45,663 nucleotides of DNA from Sphingobacterium deserti (GTDB taxonomy: Bacteria; Bacteroidota; Bacteroidia; Sphingobacteriales; Sphingobacteriaceae). Under the pieces are notes generated by a model that saw nothing but the letters and a program-made list of their open reading frames with translations, did not search any database and was not told the origin of the DNA. Positions 1 through 8,877 of the stretch are shown piece by piece (within the stretch, counting starts at the first letter, position 1; each line of letters opens with the position of its first letter). The position numbers and the translations under genes were made by a program. The stretch is from assembly GCF_000757725.1 (NCBI RefSeq), contig NZ_JJMU01000035.1, forward strand, positions 1 to 45,663. Direction: 5' to 3'.

Positions 1-200
1 CAGGGTTTGTGCTGTGGCAGATGATTACATATTGCAAAGCTTTCGATGCGACATTTCGTTTAACATTGGTTGGAAGCGATAAAGTATGGGAAACTTAAAC
101 CTCTCGCACTACGCGATACGCATTACGCAATACTCCTTCAAAAGCGACATTTCGTTTAATAATGGAAAGAAGCGATAAACTATAAAATACCTGAACTTTT
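1..200. repeat. Left-end tandem units of about 96 bp
   Basis: No gene is visible here. The 16-mer GCGACATTTCGTTTAA occurs at 48-63 and 144-159, exactly 96 nt apart. Each copy is followed by a TAATGG-like stretch and GAAGCGATAAA. The first unit ends in class B heptamers (CGCACTA, CGCGATA, CGCATTA, CGCAATA at 105-132). Positions 2-63, including a 20-nt run ATGATTACATATTGCAAAGC, match the right end of the window at about 45157-45218 in the same orientation, so this is a dispersed repeat. Any function is unknown. Confidence 0.85.
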
Positions 201-277
201 CGCAATACGCAATACGCATTACGCACTACTCAATACGCATTACGCACTATTCAATACCCATTACGCACTACCCATTT
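201..277. repeat. Class B heptanucleotide array (11 units)
   Basis: Eleven consecutive 7-nt units run without an insertion or deletion: CGCAATA, CGCAATA, CGCATTA, CGCACTA, CTCAATA and so on, ending CCCATTT. Variation is by substitution, mainly at positions 1, 2 and 5, while the period stays at 7. The array directly follows the second 96-bp unit and ends about 35 nt before the pyrR promoter element. On the minus strand the unit reads TAKTGCG, the orientation seen upstream of the tonB-like gene and transketolase. Confidence 0.88.
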
Positions 278-312
278 TCCCCCAAAAAGTGGCGTTATTG
301 AAAAAAATAACG

Positions 313-320
313 TAAGTTTG
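313..320 (+). promoter_or_regulatory. Bacteroidota -7 element of pyrR
   Basis: TAAGTTTG matches the Bacteroidota -7 consensus TAnnTTTG and lies 16 nt before the pyrR ATG, which would leave a very short 5' leader. No well-spaced -33 TTG is visible. No PyrR-responsive RNA leader could fit between this element and the gene. Confidence 0.6.
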
Positions 321-336
321 CCTAAACATTCCCATA

Positions 337-888
337 ATGAAACAATCGATTTTATTGGAAGGAGCCAAATTTCAGATTACAATCAAACGACTGTGTCAAC
401 AATTGATTGAGAATCATGGCGATTTCTCCAATGCCGTATTAATCGGAATTCAGCCTCGAGGTACTTTTTTAGCAAAGCGAATACAGAAAGAGTTGTTCAA
501 TATGACGGGCCGTGATGTGCAGCTTGGGGTATTGGATATCACATTTTACCGAGACGACTTTAGAATGAAAGGGGCAAGTCCGCTTGCTGCTAATAGTACG
601 GTAATTGACTTTATTGTCGATGGAAAAGAGGTCGTGCTTATCGATGATGTGCTATGGACGGGCCGTACTATCCGTTCTGCAATGGATGCTATACAAACGT
701 TTGGCCGTTCTGGAAAAATGGAGCTTTTGGTATTGGTCGATCGTCGTTTCTCACGTCAAATACCCATTCAGCCGGACTATATTGGTATTCAGGTGGATTC
801 CATTGATTCACAAAAAGTGATTGTCAATTGGGAGGAAGTCGATAGCAGTGACAGTATTGTCCTGGTAACAGAGAAGAAAACGTTATAA
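337..888 (+). CDS. pyrR: PyrR family bifunctional regulator / uracil phosphoribosyltransferase
   Basis: A type I phosphoribosyltransferase of 183 aa, the usual PyrR length. The PRPP-binding loop VVLIDDVLWTGRT is at residues 99-111, and the QPRG segment at 39-42 fits the PyrR fold. In Firmicutes PyrR binds pyrimidine mRNA leaders and has weak uracil phosphoribosyltransferase activity. The next gene, 98 nt downstream, is pyrB, so a pyrimidine role is well supported. RNA-based regulation is only inferred, because no anti-antiterminator hairpin is visible upstream of either gene. A second member of the family lies at 27655-28170. Confidence 0.88.
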   Translation: MKQSILLEGAKFQITIKRLCQQLIENHGDFSNAVLIGIQPRGTFLAKRIQKELFNMTGRDVQLGVLDITFYRDDFRMKGASPLAANSTVIDFIVDGKEVVLIDDVLWTGRTIRSAMDAIQTFGRSGKMELLVLVDRRFSRQIPIQPDYIGIQVDSIDSQKVIVNWEEVDSSDSIVLVTEKKTL

Positions 889-986
889 CAGTCATCGACC
901 GGATCAATCTCGACGTCTTCCATGTGTTTCAAAAATATAACAGATCTTTTTAGAGAAAGAATAAAGCGCTAGAAAACCTACATAAC

Positions 987-1925
987 ATGTCAACAACCAC
1001 TGAGCAGCTTAGCACAAGACATCTTTTAGGAATAAAAGACCTGAAAGAAAACGATATTCAGCTTATTTTAGATACGGCGGCAAATTTCAAGGAAGTGTTA
1101 AATCGGCCCATAAAAAAGGTGCCTTCCCTTCGAGATATCACCATTGCGAATGTATTTTTCGAGAATTCTACGCGAACTCGCCTTTCGTTCGAGCTTGCTG
1201 AAAAGCGTCTTTCTGCAGATATTGTCAATTTTGCTGCATCGTCGTCTTCAGTAAGTAAGGGCGAAACCTTGATCGATACAGTGAACAACATTTTAGCGAT
1301 GAAAGTGGATATGATCGTTATGCGGCACCCTTACGCCGGTGCAGGCGTCTTTTTGAGCAAGCACGTAAACGCACAGATCATTAATGCGGGTGACGGCGCT
1401 CACGAACATCCCACTCAAGCGTTGCTAGACTCCTTCTCTATCCGGGAGCGGCATGGTGATATGGCCGGGCGGAAAGTGGCTATTATCGGTGATATTCTGC
1501 ATTCTCGTGTGGCCTTGTCAAATATCTTGTGTCTACAAAAACAAGGGGCAGAAGTCATGGTATGCGGACCTACCACGCTTATTCCTAAATACATCGGTTC
1601 TTTGGGTGTTAAGGTAGAACATGATTTGCGCAAAGCGCTAAATTGGTGCGATGTGGCCAATATGTTACGTATACAGCTGGAACGACAAGACATCGCTTAT
1701 TTCCCATCGCTTCGAGAGTACTCTATGTTGTATGGATTAAATAAAGAGATTTTGGATTCGCTCGATAAAGAAATAACCATTATGCATCCCGGCCCGATTA
1801 ACCGCGGTGTCGAAATCACCTCTGACGTAGCAGATAGTAAGCATTCCATCATACTCGATCAAGTGGAAAACGGGGTCGCCGTTCGTATGGCCGTACTCTA
1901 TTTATTGGCCGGGCAACGAGGGTAA
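987..1925 (+). CDS. pyrB: Aspartate carbamoyltransferase catalytic subunit
   Basis: Catalyses carbamoyl phosphate plus L-aspartate to N-carbamoylaspartate, the committed step of pyrimidine synthesis. At 312 aa it has the standard catalytic-chain length. The carbamoyl-phosphate motif STRTR is at residues 61-65 within FFENSTRTRLSFE, followed by HEHPTQALLD in the middle and HPGPINRG near residue 270. No regulatory chain gene (pyrI) follows; a terminator begins about 20 nt after the stop. With pyrR it forms a short two-gene pyrimidine operon. Confidence 0.95.
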   Translation: MSTTTEQLSTRHLLGIKDLKENDIQLILDTAANFKEVLNRPIKKVPSLRDITIANVFFENSTRTRLSFELAEKRLSADIVNFAASSSSVSKGETLIDTVNNILAMKVDMIVMRHPYAGAGVFLSKHVNAQIINAGDGAHEHPTQALLDSFSIRERHGDMAGRKVAIIGDILHSRVALSNILCLQKQGAEVMVCGPTTLIPKYIGSLGVKVEHDLRKALNWCDVANMLRIQLERQDIAYFPSLREYSMLYGLNKEILDSLDKEITIMHPGPINRGVEITSDVADSKHSIILDQVENGVAVRMAVLYLLAGQRG

Positions 1926-1945
1926 CAAACTCACTGTCAGTGTGC

Positions 1946-1988
1946 AAAAAAAATATGCCCGACTTTCTGAAGTTGGGCATATTTTTTT
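1946..1988 (+). terminator. Rho-independent terminator after pyrB
   Basis: AAATATGCCCGACTT (1951-1965) pairs with AAGTTGGGCATATTT (1970-1984) across a TCTG loop, with one G-U pair. The stem can extend through flanking A and T runs, and a T-run follows. Confidence 0.93.
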
Positions 1989-2150
1989 GGTGATATATAC
2001 GTTATATAGGACAGTTACTAACAGGTGTTAAGAACTTTTGAGGAAAACGTGAAACATTAGTTTTAATTTAGTCTCCTGAATTTGTCCGCCTTTTTTGGTG
2101 TGCTATTTCATTTTTTTACGTGAAGATAAGTTGTTGAATAATTCATCAGT

Positions 2151-5100
2151 ATGAATAAGAAAATTTATGGTGTAGGTGTAGCATTGAGTTTAATGGGCTC
2201 GGTTTCGTTTGCACAGCAGACAGCCTGGCAACAAGTAAACAATGCTTACAAATCTGGAATGGAGTTGTTTGAGCGAGGTAAGTATAGCTCGGCTGCTAAG
2301 CAATTTGATCGGGTTGAAGACATCCGTACAAAGTCTACACTTCAGTTGGATGAAACAGAAGAGTTGACGCTATTAAAAGAGAACGTCCGTTTTTATCAGG
2401 CAATTTGCGCCTTAGAATTGGGCGATTCTGATGCGGAATCTCGTTTTTTGAAATATATCAAAGATTACCCCGCGAGCGCAAATTCAAAAGCCGCCTATTT
2501 TCAGATTGGTAAGTCATATTATGCAAAAAAAGATTACGTAAAAGCAATAGAGTGGTTTCAAAAAATTGATAGCAAAAACCTTGCAGGCGCAGAAAATATC
2601 GAATACCGTTTTAAATTGGCTTACGCGCAGTTTATGACAAATGACTATGCATCGGCGAAACCTGTTTTTGAAAAACTTAAAGACGAGAAAGGTCAATATC
2701 AAGAGGCATCAATCTACTATTACGCATACCTTTCTTATCTAGACGCAGAATATAAAACCGCATTAAACGAGTTTGAACGTTTAGAAGGTTCCAAGACTTA
2801 CGAAAATAGCTATCCTTACTATATCACAGCGCTTTACTTTTTAGATAAACGCTATGATGATGTATTAAGTTATGCATTGCCGATACTCGATCGCACTAAG
2901 CAAGAACATGAAACGGAGATGTTCCGTATTGTTGCAGCGACGTACTTTATCCAAGGTGATCTTAAAAAATCCAAAAATTATTACGACAAATTTCAGGCGC
3001 AAGATCAGGGGAAGACGCAAAACAACCAAGATAGTTACCAAATAGGTTACATAGCCTACAAATTAGGCGATTACCAAAAGGCAATTCAGGAACTGGAAAA
3101 GCTGAATGAGCCGGATGCGTATTACCAAAGTGCAATGATTACGCTAGGTGACTCCTTCCTGAAAACGGGCAATAAGCAGAGCGCAAGAAATGCATTTTTC
3201 AGGGCTTCGAAACTTGATTTTGATCCAGAGTTGAAAGAGGACGGTCTATTTAATTATGCGAAACTATCCTACGAACTGGAGTTTCATCAAGTGGCATTGG
3301 ACGCAACCCAAGAGTATCTGGAAACCTATCCACGCTCTGCGCGTCTTGAAGACGCAAAAACGTTATTGGCAGAGGTGCTATTAAGTACCAAGAATTATCG
3401 CGCAGCCGTTGATATTTTGGAAGGTATCAGCAAACGTGGCCGTGACGCTAATGCTGCATACCAAAAGGTTACTTACTACCGGGGTTTAGAATTTTACAAT
3501 GAACGCGCATTTGAAAATGCGATCTCCATGTTCATCCGCTCGGAAGGAAATAGATACGACGAGGAAATTTATGCGCTATCGACCTATTGGAAGGCAGAAG
3601 CGATGTATGAGGTTCGTAAGTATGGCGAAGCCGTAACGAACTTTAACAAATTCCTGCAGTTGCCAGCAGCGCGGAATACAGATGTCTATAGCTATGCGAA
3701 TTACGCTTTGGCCTATGCGGCATTCCGTAATGATCGCTACAATACCGCGGCAAATTACTTCGAACGCTTCCTGTCTACAGGTGGTAAGGATGGCATCGAA
3801 ATCAATACGCGTAATGATGCTGTAGCCCGTTTGGCGGATTCCTACTTTGGAATGAAAAATTACGGACGCGCTTTAGAGTATTACAATAGACTGATTAGCT
3901 CGAAAGCACCAAGTCAGGATTACGCTTTATTCCAACGAGGTATTATTCAGGGATTGCAGGGTGACAACAATGGTAAAATTGCTACACTAAATTCCGTAGT
4001 GAAGCAATTTCCAAAGTCCAACTATGCCGATGACGTGGCCTTTGAAGTGCCTTATACGTACTTCTTGATGGGTGATTACAATACCGCTATATCCGGTTTG
4101 CAAGCGATGGTCGAGGAATATCCACGAAGCAGCTATGTGCCACGTGCGCTTGTAACCATCGGTCTGGTGCAGTACAATAAAGACGATAACGATGCTGCCT
4201 TAGCAACGTTTCAGCGCGTCGTTGATCAATACGCTACAACCGACGAAGCAAAGCAGGCTTTATTATCTATCGAAAACATCTACCTGGATAAAGGCGATGC
4301 AACAGGTTACATCCGTTATGCAACAAGCACAAATATTGGCGATTTAAGTACTGCACAACAAGATGCGCACACCTTTGGCGTTGCAAAAACGTTGTTCGAC
4401 CGGGGAAATTACCAAGGTGCGGTGGAGGCTATCAATGCTTATTTCGATAAGTTTCCGAAACCAATACAGGAGAAACATGCGCGTTTTATACGTGGCGAAA
4501 GCTACGCGCAGCTTAAGAAGGATAAAGAAGCGATTCATGATTTCAATATTATCATGAATGACTGGACGAGCGCTTACACGGAGCAAACGTTAATGAGTGT
4601 TGCGAGATTACATTTGCGCAATAAAGCATACAATGAGGCGGTTCAGGTGCTACGCAAATTAGAGTTGACATCGGAATACAAAGCAAATTACGGTTTTGCT
4701 ATCAACAATCTATTGATCAGCTTCTTCAATATCGGAGATTACGTCGAAACGCAAAACTATGCGAAGTTAGTTAAGAACTATGAAAAGTCGTCGGAAGAAG
4801 ATATTGCGCTGGCACACCTGTATTCCGGGAAAGCATATGCCGCTACCAGTAAGGCCGCTGATGCCTTGAAGGAATTCAATCTTGCTGCGCTTAAAAGTAA
4901 AACGGTAACAGGAGCGGAAGCACGTTACCGAGTTGGAGAGCAGCAGTTGAAAGCAAAGCAATACGATAAGGCGATCGAGTCCGCGTTTGATATCTCAAAC
5001 ACATTCTCTTCGTATGATTATTGGGTGGCGAAGGGTTTTATCTTGATGTCTGATGCCTACGTGGGTAAAGGGGATAAGTTCCAAGCAAAATCAACATTAG

Positions 5101-5180
5101 AAAGCGTGATCGAAAATTACGATAACGATAAAGATGATGTATTAAAAGAGGCGAAGTCTCGTTTAGGAAAATTGAAATAA
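2151..5180 (+). CDS. Large periplasmic tetratricopeptide-repeat protein
   Basis: A 1009-aa protein with a signal peptide (MNKKIYGVGVALSLMGSVSFAQ) and then an almost continuous series of TPR or Sel1-like helical pairs, many with A-x(2)-YFQ-IG and DYxKAI patterns. It is predicted to be periplasmic or attached to the inner face of the outer membrane, acting as a protein-binding scaffold. It lies 15 nt upstream of an outer-membrane barrel gene and heads the cluster that contains SPOR, ExbB, ExbD and TonB-like genes. By analogy with CpoB (YbgF) in the Tol-Pal cluster it may link envelope energisation to peptidoglycan work; that is inference. No catalytic motif was seen. Confidence 0.85.
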   Translation: MNKKIYGVGVALSLMGSVSFAQQTAWQQVNNAYKSGMELFERGKYSSAAKQFDRVEDIRTKSTLQLDETEELTLLKENVRFYQAICALELGDSDAESRFLKYIKDYPASANSKAAYFQIGKSYYAKKDYVKAIEWFQKIDSKNLAGAENIEYRFKLAYAQFMTNDYASAKPVFEKLKDEKGQYQEASIYYYAYLSYLDAEYKTALNEFERLEGSKTYENSYPYYITALYFLDKRYDDVLSYALPILDRTKQEHETEMFRIVAATYFIQGDLKKSKNYYDKFQAQDQGKTQNNQDSYQIGYIAYKLGDYQKAIQELEKLNEPDAYYQSAMITLGDSFLKTGNKQSARNAFFRASKLDFDPELKEDGLFNYAKLSYELEFHQVALDATQEYLETYPRSARLEDAKTLLAEVLLSTKNYRAAVDILEGISKRGRDANAAYQKVTYYRGLEFYNERAFENAISMFIRSEGNRYDEEIYALSTYWKAEAMYEVRKYGEAVTNFNKFLQLPAARNTDVYSYANYALAYAAFRNDRYNTAANYFERFLSTGGKDGIEINTRNDAVARLADSYFGMKNYGRALEYYNRLISSKAPSQDYALFQRGIIQGLQGDNNGKIATLNSVVKQFPKSNYADDVAFEVPYTYFLMGDYNTAISGLQAMVEEYPRSSYVPRALVTIGLVQYNKDDNDAALATFQRVVDQYATTDEAKQALLSIENIYLDKGDATGYIRYATSTNIGDLSTAQQDAHTFGVAKTLFDRGNYQGAVEAINAYFDKFPKPIQEKHARFIRGESYAQLKKDKEAIHDFNIIMNDWTSAYTEQTLMSVARLHLRNKAYNEAVQVLRKLELTSEYKANYGFAINNLLISFFNIGDYVETQNYAKLVKNYEKSSEEDIALAHLYSGKAYAATSKAADALKEFNLAALKSKTVTGAEARYRVGEQQLKAKQYDKAIESAFDISNTFSSYDYWVAKGFILMSDAYVGKGDKFQAKSTLESVIENYDNDKDDVLKEAKSRLGKLK

Positions 5181-5195
5181 CAAGAATAGGATAGC

Positions 5196-6929
5196 ATGAT
5201 GAAATTGCATAAAACAGTATTTAAGAATTACGCAGTCGTTGCGTTTTTGCTTGGTTTAGGTGTTGAGGGATATGCGCAAACCGATCCTCAAAAACCTGTT
5301 ACTATCGATTCCTTTGACGTCGTCCGTGATTATAAACCTATTCTTGCAGATGCTGTTAAAATACGTCGGAGCCCTGATATGACAAATAAGCGTAGTTATA
5401 TGCCTAAACTCACCTACGGGAATGTTCCAGACAAAAAATTAGACATCAACACGGGGTTAAAGGAGCTTGATGTGCAGGAGACGCCATTCTCGCAGGCGCA
5501 AGACCAGAGTAGCAATTATGTGAAATTTGGTTTAGGAAATTTTAACAGCATCTTAGGCGAGGGCTATTTTTCTTATGATGAGTATGAAGATTTACGTGTA
5601 GGTGGTTTTGTTAAACATTTGAGCCAAAAAGGTAGTCTTGAAGGGCAACGCTTCTCACGGCAAGAAGTTGGTGTGTTCGGTCGCCGTATCCTTCCTATGT
5701 TTACGGTTGATGGAACGATAGGGTACAATCGCTACGGAACAAACTTTTACGGTATTCCGCTTGCGAATGATCGCGTTACCTCCTTAAATCCAACGCCAGA
5801 AAAGCAGGTCTTTAATGATATCTACTTTACGGGCGAGCTAACGAGCAACTACGATCCAGAAAATGAAGATGCTTTCAGCTATTCGGCAAAACTAGATGCT
5901 TATTCGTTCAGCGATAGGTTTGATGCGAAGGAAACCTCCTTTGCTGTATCCGCTTATTTCAACAAACGCGTCCGCACATTCAACATCGGTGCCAATCTAA
6001 GTGTAGATGTGAACAATGTAGACGGGACACCCAATAGTGGTGTCAACGGACAAACGAAAAACTCATTGGCGACGTTGAACCCGTATATCCGTTTTAAAGG
6101 AGATAACTACGCTATTACATTAGGCGCTAACTTTGTTCCTGAATTTGGGGATAGTACTAGTTTCAATATTTTTCCTTCAGCGGAAATCGACTTTGCTCTG
6201 GCTCCGGAATATTTCCATATTTTCGGGGGCGTGAACGGGGGCGTTAAGAAAGCCTCCTATCGCGATTTTGCTCGTCAGAATCCTTTCATCGGCCCCAACC
6301 TGGGTATTCAGAATATGGTCGAGCGCTTAAATTTCTTTGGCGGGATCAAAGGTAATGCTGGTGCAACATTTGGCTATAAGGTTAAAGCCATTTATCGCCA
6401 GCTGGAGGGCTTACCATTGTTTGTTAACAATATGCAAACGCCATTTCAGTTTGACCTTGTTTACGATGGAAACGGCGATGAATCCGTTAAGCACGTTGGA
6501 ATAGAGGGTGAAATTAACGTTCGACTATCGAAGCTCGTTAATTTAGGCGGTCGATTGAACATCGATCAATATACCGCGGCACAGCAGGATGAAGTATGGC
6601 ACACGCCTAAAATGCGGTTGGCAGCTAATGCACGCTTCAATATTTCTGAAAAACTATATATCGATGCGGAAGCGCTGTTTCATGGTGTATCCTATTCAAG
6701 AGCGTATGATTATGATGCTGCAACAGGCGATGTGATTACGTCTATCCCATACGTGAGAGCGGAAGTACCGTCATTTTTCGATTTAAGCGCGGGCGCTGAA
6801 TACAAAGCAACGAAGCAATTAGGACTGTTTGTAAAGGCTAATAATATCTTGAATACCGAGTATCAAACGTATTTGTACTACCCAAGATTAGGTTTTAACA
6901 TCCTTGGAGGCTTAAATTTTTCATTTTAA
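5196..6929 (+). CDS. Outer-membrane beta-barrel protein, TonB-receptor-like without plug
   Basis: A 577-aa exported protein with a signal peptide ending GYAQ. The sequence alternates aromatic and polar residues as in beta-strands and ends in LNFSF; a C-terminal Phe is typical of outer-membrane barrels. The last third (IDQYTAAQ, LGLFVKANNILNTEYQTY) resembles TonB-dependent receptor barrels, but no plug domain and no CarboxypepD_reg domain precede it. The gene starts 15 nt after the TPR gene and is surely co-transcribed with it. A second Met two codons apart (5196 or 5199) makes the start slightly uncertain. The substrate is unknown. Confidence 0.8.
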   Translation: MMKLHKTVFKNYAVVAFLLGLGVEGYAQTDPQKPVTIDSFDVVRDYKPILADAVKIRRSPDMTNKRSYMPKLTYGNVPDKKLDINTGLKELDVQETPFSQAQDQSSNYVKFGLGNFNSILGEGYFSYDEYEDLRVGGFVKHLSQKGSLEGQRFSRQEVGVFGRRILPMFTVDGTIGYNRYGTNFYGIPLANDRVTSLNPTPEKQVFNDIYFTGELTSNYDPENEDAFSYSAKLDAYSFSDRFDAKETSFAVSAYFNKRVRTFNIGANLSVDVNNVDGTPNSGVNGQTKNSLATLNPYIRFKGDNYAITLGANFVPEFGDSTSFNIFPSAEIDFALAPEYFHIFGGVNGGVKKASYRDFARQNPFIGPNLGIQNMVERLNFFGGIKGNAGATFGYKVKAIYRQLEGLPLFVNNMQTPFQFDLVYDGNGDESVKHVGIEGEINVRLSKLVNLGGRLNIDQYTAAQQDEVWHTPKMRLAANARFNISEKLYIDAEALFHGVSYSRAYDYDAATGDVITSIPYVRAEVPSFFDLSAGAEYKATKQLGLFVKANNILNTEYQTYLYYPRLGFNILGGLNFSF

Positions 6930-6952
6930 GGCCGGAAGATCATAACTTTGCA

Positions 6953-6960
6953 GTCAAGTA
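6953..6960 (+). promoter_or_regulatory. Bacteroidota -7 element before the HU-SPOR gene
   Basis: TAACTTTG, followed by CA, is a close match to the consensus TAnnTTTG and sits 9 nt before the ATG at 6970. It suggests that the SPOR-exbB part of the cluster also has its own start site. Confidence 0.55.
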
Positions 6961-6969
6961 TAACGTAGG

Positions 6970-8016
6970 ATGAATTTAGGAAAGAACGTACATAATCTGT
7001 TAAAACGACAGCCAGAAGTCTTTATCAAAGGCTTGGGCGCTTTTAAGCGGAACCATACGCCCGCAGCGTATGATGAAAAGCGTGATATCTATCTTCCTCC
7101 AATCAGTTATATAGATTTTGACCAAGCTAGTACACGCGGGCATGACTTTATCGCATATTTTGCCCAATTGGAGTCGATAGACCTGCAGTCGGCAGAGCAT
7201 CAGGTTTCCTTAGCCGTTAAATCGCTATTGCATAGTATCCAAGAAGAGGGGCAGGCGAAATTAGATGATTTAGGTTATTTAGTTAGCTATGGTGGAGGCT
7301 ACGTATTTAAAGCACTTGATCTTTCAGGATTTAATTACGAACCTGTGGAAGGGATAAAACCCGCTGGTAATCCTCTTTTGCAAGATGTCGAGACGGAGCG
7401 ATTGTCGGAAACAACAGTTCCAATAGAGCAAGCTGCCGTTCCAAAACAACAACCTGTCCCTGAAGAGATCCTGCAACCGTTTTTTGAGAACGACAGGTTT
7501 AGTGCTAAACGGACAGGTGGCAATGCGCTTTGGTATATTGTGATCGCTGTCTTGGCATTAGGCATCATAGCTGCATTGTATTATTTTAACCGTACGGTAT
7601 CAACCTCGGAAAATGCCGTTATTGTCGTAGAAGCGCCAGAAGATACTGTAAAGTCAGCTGCTCCCGCTATGGTGAATGTAGATAGCACTATGCGTGAGGA
7701 TTCGCTCGCTAGAACTTTGGAGGACACTGTAATAAATACAACTCCCGTAGCTGAGGTTCCCCAAAAAGTGATAAATAAAAAGCATAATTGGCAAATTGTG
7801 ATCGGCACACACCGCACAATTGATCAAGCGGAGGAACACGCCGCGGCAATGCACAATAAAGGCTATGATAAGGTTCGGGTAATACCGAGTAATATGGCGA
7901 AAAATAAGAAAAAAGTGATCTGGGATTCCTATGAAACGAAACAAGAAATGGAGACGGCGCTTCAGTATGTTCGAAAAAACATCGAAAAAGATGCATGGCC
8001 AGACAAAATAAATTGA
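6970..8016 (+). CDS. HU-CCDC81 and SPOR domain membrane protein
   Basis: A 348-aa protein in three parts. Residues 1-120 resemble the HU-CCDC81 domains found in Bacteroidota. One membrane helix lies at 188-206 (LWYIVIAVLALGIIAALYYF). After an acidic and proline-rich periplasmic linker comes a C-terminal SPOR domain at about 272-345 (WQIVIGTHRTIDQAEEHA, GYDKVRVI). SPOR domains bind denuded glycan strands at the division septum, so the protein is expected to localise there. The amino-terminal half would be cytoplasmic, where an HU-like fold could touch DNA or a protein. It lies immediately upstream of exbB, a common Bacteroidota arrangement. Confidence 0.85.
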   Translation: MNLGKNVHNLLKRQPEVFIKGLGAFKRNHTPAAYDEKRDIYLPPISYIDFDQASTRGHDFIAYFAQLESIDLQSAEHQVSLAVKSLLHSIQEEGQAKLDDLGYLVSYGGGYVFKALDLSGFNYEPVEGIKPAGNPLLQDVETERLSETTVPIEQAAVPKQQPVPEEILQPFFENDRFSAKRTGGNALWYIVIAVLALGIIAALYYFNRTVSTSENAVIVVEAPEDTVKSAAPAMVNVDSTMREDSLARTLEDTVINTTPVAEVPQKVINKKHNWQIVIGTHRTIDQAEEHAAAMHNKGYDKVRVIPSNMAKNKKKVIWDSYETKQEMETALQYVRKNIEKDAWPDKIN

Positions 8017-8064
8017 TAATAGAAATAACATAAACCTGATAACAAAAATATACGCAACAAGACT

Positions 8065-8766
8065 ATGTCATTAATACAAGAGAATTTAACGGTGGATTCT
8101 GTGAACTCGGTTCAACAGCAGGCGGTAGCATTAGCAACAACAGATGAAAATCTAAACCTTATTGAGTTGTTGATGAAGGGAGGTTGGATTATGATTCCAA
8201 TTATTTTCCTTTTGTTTTTAGCCTTGGTTATCTTTTTTGAACGCTACATTACCATTCGCAAAGCTTCAAAAACTGACTCGGGTTTGATGTCTCAAATTAA
8301 AAGTAATGTGATGTCTGGACGATTGGACGCGGCTATTGCTGTTTGTCGTTCCAGCAACTCCGCATTAGCACGCATGCTTCAGAAGGGGCTTGCTAGAGTT
8401 GGTCGCCCGATAAAAGATATCGAAGGCGCGATAGAAAACGCGGGTAAATTGGAAGTGTCAAAACTAGAGAAAAACATCAATATACTCGGTATTGTTGCCG
8501 GTATTGCACCCATGCTAGGATTCGTGGGAACGATATTCGGAGTAATCCAAATTTTCCGCGATGTGGAAGTAGCGGGCGGTATTGATATTGGATCGGTATC
8601 TGGAGGTCTTTATGTAAAGATGATTGCTTCGGCCAGCGGGCTTACTGTTGGTATCTTAGCCTATATCGGTTATCACGTCCTCAACATGATGGTGGAGCGC
8701 GTGATCTTACGTATGGAAACAGATTCTGTAGAATTTATCGATCTTTTGGACGAGCCAGGCGTATAG
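8065..8766 (+). CDS. MotA/TolQ/ExbB proton channel family protein
   Basis: A 233-aa inner-membrane protein with helices at about 40-62, 138-163 and 180-205, the ExbB/TolQ layout. The family core is visible as LEKNINILGIVAGIAPMLGF followed by VGTIFGVI. With ExbD/TolR it forms a proton-driven motor that energises a TonB- or TolA-type protein. The SPOR neighbour and TPR protein favour a Tol-like role in envelope constriction over nutrient uptake, but ExbB and TolQ cannot be separated from sequence alone. A heptanucleotide repeat array separates it from exbD. Confidence 0.9.
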   Translation: MSLIQENLTVDSVNSVQQQAVALATTDENLNLIELLMKGGWIMIPIIFLLFLALVIFFERYITIRKASKTDSGLMSQIKSNVMSGRLDAAIAVCRSSNSALARMLQKGLARVGRPIKDIEGAIENAGKLEVSKLEKNINILGIVAGIAPMLGFVGTIFGVIQIFRDVEVAGGIDIGSVSGGLYVKMIASASGLTVGILAYIGYHVLNMMVERVILRMETDSVEFIDLLDEPGV

Positions 8767-8828
8767 CAGGAAATAAGTAGTCAAAGTCGGTTATAACTTG
8801 TTGAGTTTAAGCCTGTGATTTATCACTT

Positions 8829-8871
8829 TTGACTTTTTTACTTTTTAATTTTGACTTTTTAATTTTCAATT
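8829..8871 (+). repeat. Class A heptanucleotide array before exbD
   Basis: Units TTGACTT, TTTACTT, TTTAATT, TTGACTT, TTTAATT and TTCAATT follow each other with period 7, apart from one extra T after the first unit. The array ends 6 nt before the exbD ATG at 8878. It contains TAATTTTG (8846-8853), a perfect -7 match, but has no TTG at the proper -33 distance. Confidence 0.85.
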
Positions 8872-8877
8872 TGAACG

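Noticed and set aside
1..336. Insertion-sequence remnant at the left end
   Set aside because: No transposase fragment, terminal inverted repeat or target-site duplication could be recognised; the region is explained by phased heptamers and 96-bp units.
337..888. PyrR-binding RNA attenuator upstream of pyrR or pyrB
   Set aside because: Only about 16 nt separate the -7 element from the pyrR start, and the 98-nt pyrR-pyrB spacer shows no terminator or antiterminator pair.
7654..8031. 125-aa and 95-aa open frames antisense to the SPOR protein
   Set aside because: They are shadows of the SPOR-domain coding region, without motifs.
8829..8871. Complete promoter inside the exbD heptamer array
   Set aside because: TAATTTTG is present at 8846-8853, but no TTG occurs about 20 nt upstream; the nearest TTG is only 14 nt away.
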